Below, piece after piece: positions 7,023 through 9,729 of a stretch of 9,729 nucleotides of DNA (the first letter of the stretch is position 1; each line of letters opens with the position of its first letter). This DNA is from REEB426 sp964551975 (GTDB taxonomy: Bacteria > Actinomycetota > Actinomycetes > S36-B12): assembly GCA_964551975.1 (NCBI GenBank), contig CAZKFI010000078.1, positions 1-9,729 on the forward strand, in the 5' to 3' direction. The notes under the pieces were generated by a model. The model saw only the letters and a program-made list of their open reading frames with translations. It did no database searches and was not told the origin of the DNA. The position numbers were made by a program, and so were the translations under genes.

Positions 7023-8155
7023 TGTGGATCCTCGCTGGAGTCTCCGAGACGTTGGGCGATGCGAGACAGCAGCGGTCCCTGCCATTCGGGTAGCTGAAGG
7101 CGTCCGATGATCTCGGCAAAGAAACCGTGAACAATCAGTCGCCGCGCGGTCACCTCGTCAATGCCCCGGGCCTGCAGGTAGAACAACTGATCGTCGTCGA
7201 ATCGACCGGTAGCGCTGGCATGGCCCGCACCGACAACATCCCCAGTTTCCAGCTCCAGATTAGGCACCGAGTCAGCGCGGGGCCCCTCTTCCAGTATCAG
7301 GTTCCGGTTCAATTCATACGTACTCGTACCGGTGGCGGTGCTACGAACCAGTACATCGCCGACCCAAACGGAATGGGCCTTTCCGGTGAGCGCTCCCTTG
7401 TAGGTCACCACGCTGCTGCACTGGGGTGGCCGATGCTCAACGAAGAGTCGATGTTCCTGATACTGATCCCCAGTAGCCAAGAAGGCACCGAGCAGTTCTA
7501 CGGAACCACCGGGGCCGGTGAACTCCACCGAACTCACCTGCCGGGTGCGATGTCCACCGAGCGTGATTGTGCACACCTGCGCACTAGCGTCTCGCTCCAG
7601 GATTGTATGCGTGTGCAGGTGCTGCACCTGATCGTCTGGCCCATCAATCACGTTCAGCAGGCGCAGATGTGCACCCTGCCCTGCGGTGATCACCAGGGCA
7701 CCGCTCGTCGTCTTGGTGAGGTCGTGCTCCAGGATCACGGTCGCAGAGCTGGCAGCGCCGAGGCGGATTTCGCAGTGCAGATAACTCACGGCTGCTGAGG
7801 CCTTCAGGCGAACGACCACTGGTTGAGATTCTTCGACGCCAGCAGGCACCTCAACCAGGATGCCCTGGGTAACGCCAGACCTCGCGATGACCGATGGTCG
7901 ATCGGTGGGAATCCAGGTCGAGTTCAGGTCCGCTATAGGCAGGTTGACGACACGCGATCCATCCGCGGTGGCCGTCGGCTCGTCAGCAAGCACGCTCCCC
8001 GCCTGGTCGTCCGCATGAAGCACACTCTGGAACTGGGCGATCGGCGCAAAGCGCCACTCTTCCTCACGACCCGTTGGCACAGGAAATGCCTCAGGGTCGA
8101 AGGAAGCCAGACGCGGTGCGTGGTCCAAAGGAACGGCTGTTGGTGCGCTTGTCAT
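7019..8155 (-). CDS. sufD: SufD: Fe-S scaffold subunit
   Basis: A 378-residue member of the SufB/SufD family that pairs with SufB and SufC2 in the cytosolic scaffold. The central part (about 95-300) shows the strand-rich beta-helix pattern of the family. The C-terminal SufC-binding helical region contains GAGHASATGRFDDDQLFYL (309-327) and HGFFAEII (343-350). His312 corresponds by eye to E. coli SufD His360, needed for iron handling at the SufB-SufD interface. The ATG at 8155 overlaps the sufB stop by four bases (ATGA), and GGAAGG lies nine bases upstream inside sufB. As is usual for SufD, the sequence is much less conserved than SufB in the N-terminal third. Confidence 0.95.
   Translation of the reverse strand: MTSAPTAVPLDHAPRLASFDPEAFPVPTGREEEWRFAPIAQFQSVLHADDQAGSVLADEPTATADGSRVVNLPIADLNSTWIPTDRPSVIARSGVTQGILVEVPAGVEESQPVVVRLKASAAVSYLHCEIRLGAASSATVILEHDLTKTTSGALVITAGQGAHLRLLNVIDGPDDQVQHLHTHTILERDASAQVCTITLGGHRTRQVSSVEFTGPGGSVELLGAFLATGDQYQEHRLFVEHRPPQCSSVVTYKGALTGKAHSVWVGDVLVRSTATGTSTYELNRNLILEEGPRADSVPNLELETGDVVGAGHASATGRFDDDQLFYLQARGIDEVTARRLIVHGFFAEIIGRLQLPEWQGPLLSRIAQRLGDSSEDPQ
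7030..7033 (-). promoter_or_regulatory. Ribosome binding site of the Rieske ferredoxin gene
   Basis: GAGG on the minus strand, seven bases before the GTG at 7022 and inside the end of sufD. It supports the GTG start over the longer open frame to 7085. Confidence 0.55.
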
Positions 8156-9573
8156 CCGACGGCGCCTTCCATCTGCAGTTCGATCAGACGGTTGAGCTCT
8201 AGGGCGTACTCCATCGGCAATTCGCGGGCGATGGGCTCAACGAACCCTCGCACGATCATTGCCATCGCCTCGTCCTCGGAAAGTCCACGGCTCATCAGGT
8301 AGAACAGTTGATCGGCGCTGACCTTCGAGACCGTTGCCTCGTGGCCCATGGATACGTCGTCCTCTCGGACATCCACATAGGGGTAGGTATCTGACCGAGA
8401 GATGTCGTCCACCAGCAACGCGTCGCACTTCACTGTGCTCTTCGAGCCGTGGGCGCCCTCAAGCACCTGCACAAGACCGCGATAGGAGGTTCGTCCACCT
8501 GCGCGCGCAACGGACTTGGAGATGATCGTGGAGGAGGTCCGTGGGGCCGCGTGGACCATCTTCGCGCCAGCATCCTGGTGCTGGTTGGCACCGGCGAAGG
8601 CAATCGAGAGGGTCTCACCCTTCGCGTGCTCGCCGGTTAACCACACGGCTGGATACTTCATGGTCACCTTCGAGCCGAGGTTCCCATCAATCCATTCCAT
8701 CGTGGCACCGGCATGGGCAACGGCGCGCTTCGTGACCAGGTTGTAGACGTTCGTGGACCAATTCTGGATAGTCGTGTAGCGGCAGCGGCCACCCTTGCGC
8801 ACCATGATTTCGACAACGGCGGAATGAAGCGAGTCACTTGAGTAGATGGGGGCAGTGCACCCTTCCACGTAGTGAACGTAGGCGTCCTCGTCGACGATGA
8901 TGAGCGTGCGTTCGAACTGACCCATGTTTTCGGTATTGATCCTGAAGTAGGCCTGCAGCGGAATATCGACGTGGACGCCCGGTGGTACATAGATGAATGA
9001 ACCGCCAGACCAAACCGCAGTGTTGAGCGCCGCGAACTTGTTGTCCCCCGGCGGGATAACTGAACCGAAGTACTCGCGGAAGATGTCCTCGTGTTCCTTC
9101 AGGCCAGTGTCCGTATCGAGGAAAATCACTCCAAGTGCCTCAAGGTCTTCGCGAATCTTGTGGTAGACCACCTCAGATTCGTATTGGGCCGCCACACCTG
9201 CGACCAGGCGCTGCTTCTCAGCTTCGGGGATGCCCAGCCGGTCGTAGGTGTTCTTGATGTCCGCGGGTAGGTCTTCCCAACTGTTGGCCTGCTTTTCGGT
9301 GGAGCGCACGAAGTACTTGATCGTGTCGAAGTTGATGCCACCAAGATCGGATCCCCATTGGGGCATCGGCTTCTTCTCGAAGAGGCGAAGGCCCTTGAGA
9401 CGCAGGTCGAGCATCCACGAGGGCTCGTTCTTCTTGGCGCTGATATCCCGCACCACATCTTCGTTGAGACCTCGACGCGCGTTTGCTCCGGCGGAGTCTG
9501 CGTCACGCCACCCGTAGTCATATCGAGAGAGCTCTTCGATCGTGGCATTCTGCTGGTCGATGGTCGCGCTCAT
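8152..9573 (-). CDS. sufB: SufB: main Fe-S scaffold subunit
   Basis: A 473-residue SufB that receives sulfur and carries the nascent cluster in the SufBC2D complex. Conserved stretches include PQWGSDLGGINFD (71-83), VPPGVHVDIPLQAYFRIN (196-213) and EGCTAPIYSSDSLHSAVVE (237-255). Cys383 (VKCDALLV) and Glu412 (HEATVSK) are 29 residues apart, the same spacing as E. coli Cys405 and Glu434, which are essential there. Cys239 in EGCTAP is conserved and is, as I recall, the residue before which some mycobacterial SufB inteins sit; here the protein is uninterrupted. The ATG at 9573 overlaps the sufR stop (ATGA) and is preceded by GGAAGG seven bases upstream. The first of the assembly genes in the operon. 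Confidence 0.98.
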   Translation of the reverse strand: MSATIDQQNATIEELSRYDYGWRDADSAGANARRGLNEDVVRDISAKKNEPSWMLDLRLKGLRLFEKKPMPQWGSDLGGINFDTIKYFVRSTEKQANSWEDLPADIKNTYDRLGIPEAEKQRLVAGVAAQYESEVVYHKIREDLEALGVIFLDTDTGLKEHEDIFREYFGSVIPPGDNKFAALNTAVWSGGSFIYVPPGVHVDIPLQAYFRINTENMGQFERTLIIVDEDAYVHYVEGCTAPIYSSDSLHSAVVEIMVRKGGRCRYTTIQNWSTNVYNLVTKRAVAHAGATMEWIDGNLGSKVTMKYPAVWLTGEHAKGETLSIAFAGANQHQDAGAKMVHAAPRTSSTIISKSVARAGGRTSYRGLVQVLEGAHGSKSTVKCDALLVDDISRSDTYPYVDVREDDVSMGHEATVSKVSADQLFYLMSRGLSEDEAMAMIVRGFVEPIARELPMEYALELNRLIELQMEGAVG

Positions 9574-9729
9574 GCGTTGACCTTCCGGTTAGAGGTGGTG
9601 AGATCGGATTCAAGTCGGGGAATGATCGTCGTGCACACGCCATCGCCCTGAGCCAATGTGGCCAATCGGGTGACGTGCCGTCCAAGGGTTTGCGCGATTG
9701 CCTCTGTTTCGGCATCGCAAATAGCGGGG
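9570..9729 (-). CDS. sufR: SufR: Fe-S sensing repressor of the suf operon, C-terminal end only
   Basis: Only the last 52 residues are inside the window, read from base 9728 to the TGA at 9572-9570. They contain CDAETEAIAQTLG and HVTRLATLAQGDGVCTTIIP, which match the C-terminal part of SufR-type winged-helix regulators in actinobacteria, where a nearly identical pattern ends the protein. Two cysteines are visible, at residues 4 and 32 of the fragment; conserved cysteines in this region bind the [4Fe-4S] cluster in known SufR proteins, but which of these are ligands is inference. SufR with its cluster represses its own operon and releases it when the cluster is lost. The stop overlaps the sufB start by four bases, so sufR heads the operon. 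The DNA-binding domain and the promoter are beyond the edge. Confidence 0.88.
   Translation of the reverse strand, partial: PAICDAETEAIAQTLGRHVTRLATLAQGDGVCTTIIPRLESDLTTSNRKVNA

Larger units (their letters stand above)
1..9729 (-). other. Probable single co-directional operon: sufR-B-D-ferredoxin-C-S-U-T plus ABC-F, crotonase, exporter
   Basis: All eleven genes read on the minus strand. Junctions in order: sufR/sufB, sufB/sufD, sufD/ferredoxin and ferredoxin/sufC overlap by four bases; sufC/sufS gap 11; sufS/sufU gap 18; sufU/sufT gap 2; sufT/ABC-F gap 34; ABC-F/crotonase overlap 26; crotonase/exporter overlap 1. No terminator is visible at any junction. That the last three genes share the suf transcript is inferred from spacing only. 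Confidence 0.7.

Noticed and set aside
7023..7085. Extended N-terminus of the Rieske ferredoxin
   Set aside because: These codons lie wholly inside sufD; the GTG at 7022 has an upstream GAGG and gives the normal family length.
7127..7798. 223-codon plus-strand open frame
   Set aside because: Antisense shadow of sufD with no recognisable domain or ribosome site; long antisense frames are common opposite high-GC coding sequence.
9518..9715. 65-codon minus-strand frame starting at 9715
   Set aside because: It is an out-of-frame shadow of the sufR end and the sufB start; the frame ending at 9570 matches the SufR C-terminus.

Overview
The window is a single, almost gap-free block of minus-strand genes from what looks like an actinobacterium. 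Evidence for the lineage is the gene order (sufR-sufB-sufD-Rieske ferredoxin-sufC-sufS-sufU-sufT), the use of SufU rather than SufE, GTG starts, fairly high GC, and the close resemblance of the downstream ABC-F protein to the mycobacterial Rv1473 type as I remember it. I cannot name the genus.

Reading in the direction of transcription (high to low coordinates): positions 9729-9570 hold the C-terminal end of the iron-sulfur sensing repressor SufR. Positions 9573-3777 hold the SUF iron-sulfur cluster assembly operon: SufB and SufD (scaffold), a small Rieske ferredoxin, SufC (ATPase), SufS (cysteine desulfurase), SufU (zinc-dependent sulfur acceptor) and SufT (DUF59/MIP18-like). SufS takes sulfur from cysteine, SufU accepts it, the SufBCD complex builds the cluster using ATP, and SufT and possibly the Rieske protein help maturation or electron supply. 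All key residues I can place (SufS Lys244 and Cys384, SufU Cys38/Asp40/Cys63/Cys127, SufB Cys383 and Glu412, SufD His312, SufC Walker motifs) are present, so the pathway looks intact.

Positions 3742-1 continue on the same strand with an ABC-F ATPase (ribosome-associated type, no membrane segments), a crotonase-fold enoyl-CoA hydratase/isomerase-like protein overlapping it by 26 bases, and the first 449 residues of an ABC exporter half-transporter that runs off the window. The largest intergenic gap is 34 bases (3743-3776), between sufT and the ABC-F gene; everywhere else genes overlap or lie within 2-18 bases. No stretch of 300 bases lacks a gene. I saw no RNA genes, mobile elements, CRISPR arrays, clear terminators or internal promoters; the main promoter should lie upstream of sufR, outside the window.

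This is mostly a well-known operon type. The points that deserve a second look are the attachment of the ABC-F, crotonase and exporter genes to the SUF operon, a Gln in place of the first catalytic Glu in the crotonase protein, the role of the Rieske protein, and the run of four 4-base start/stop overlaps. I found no convincing evidence for a wholly new system.
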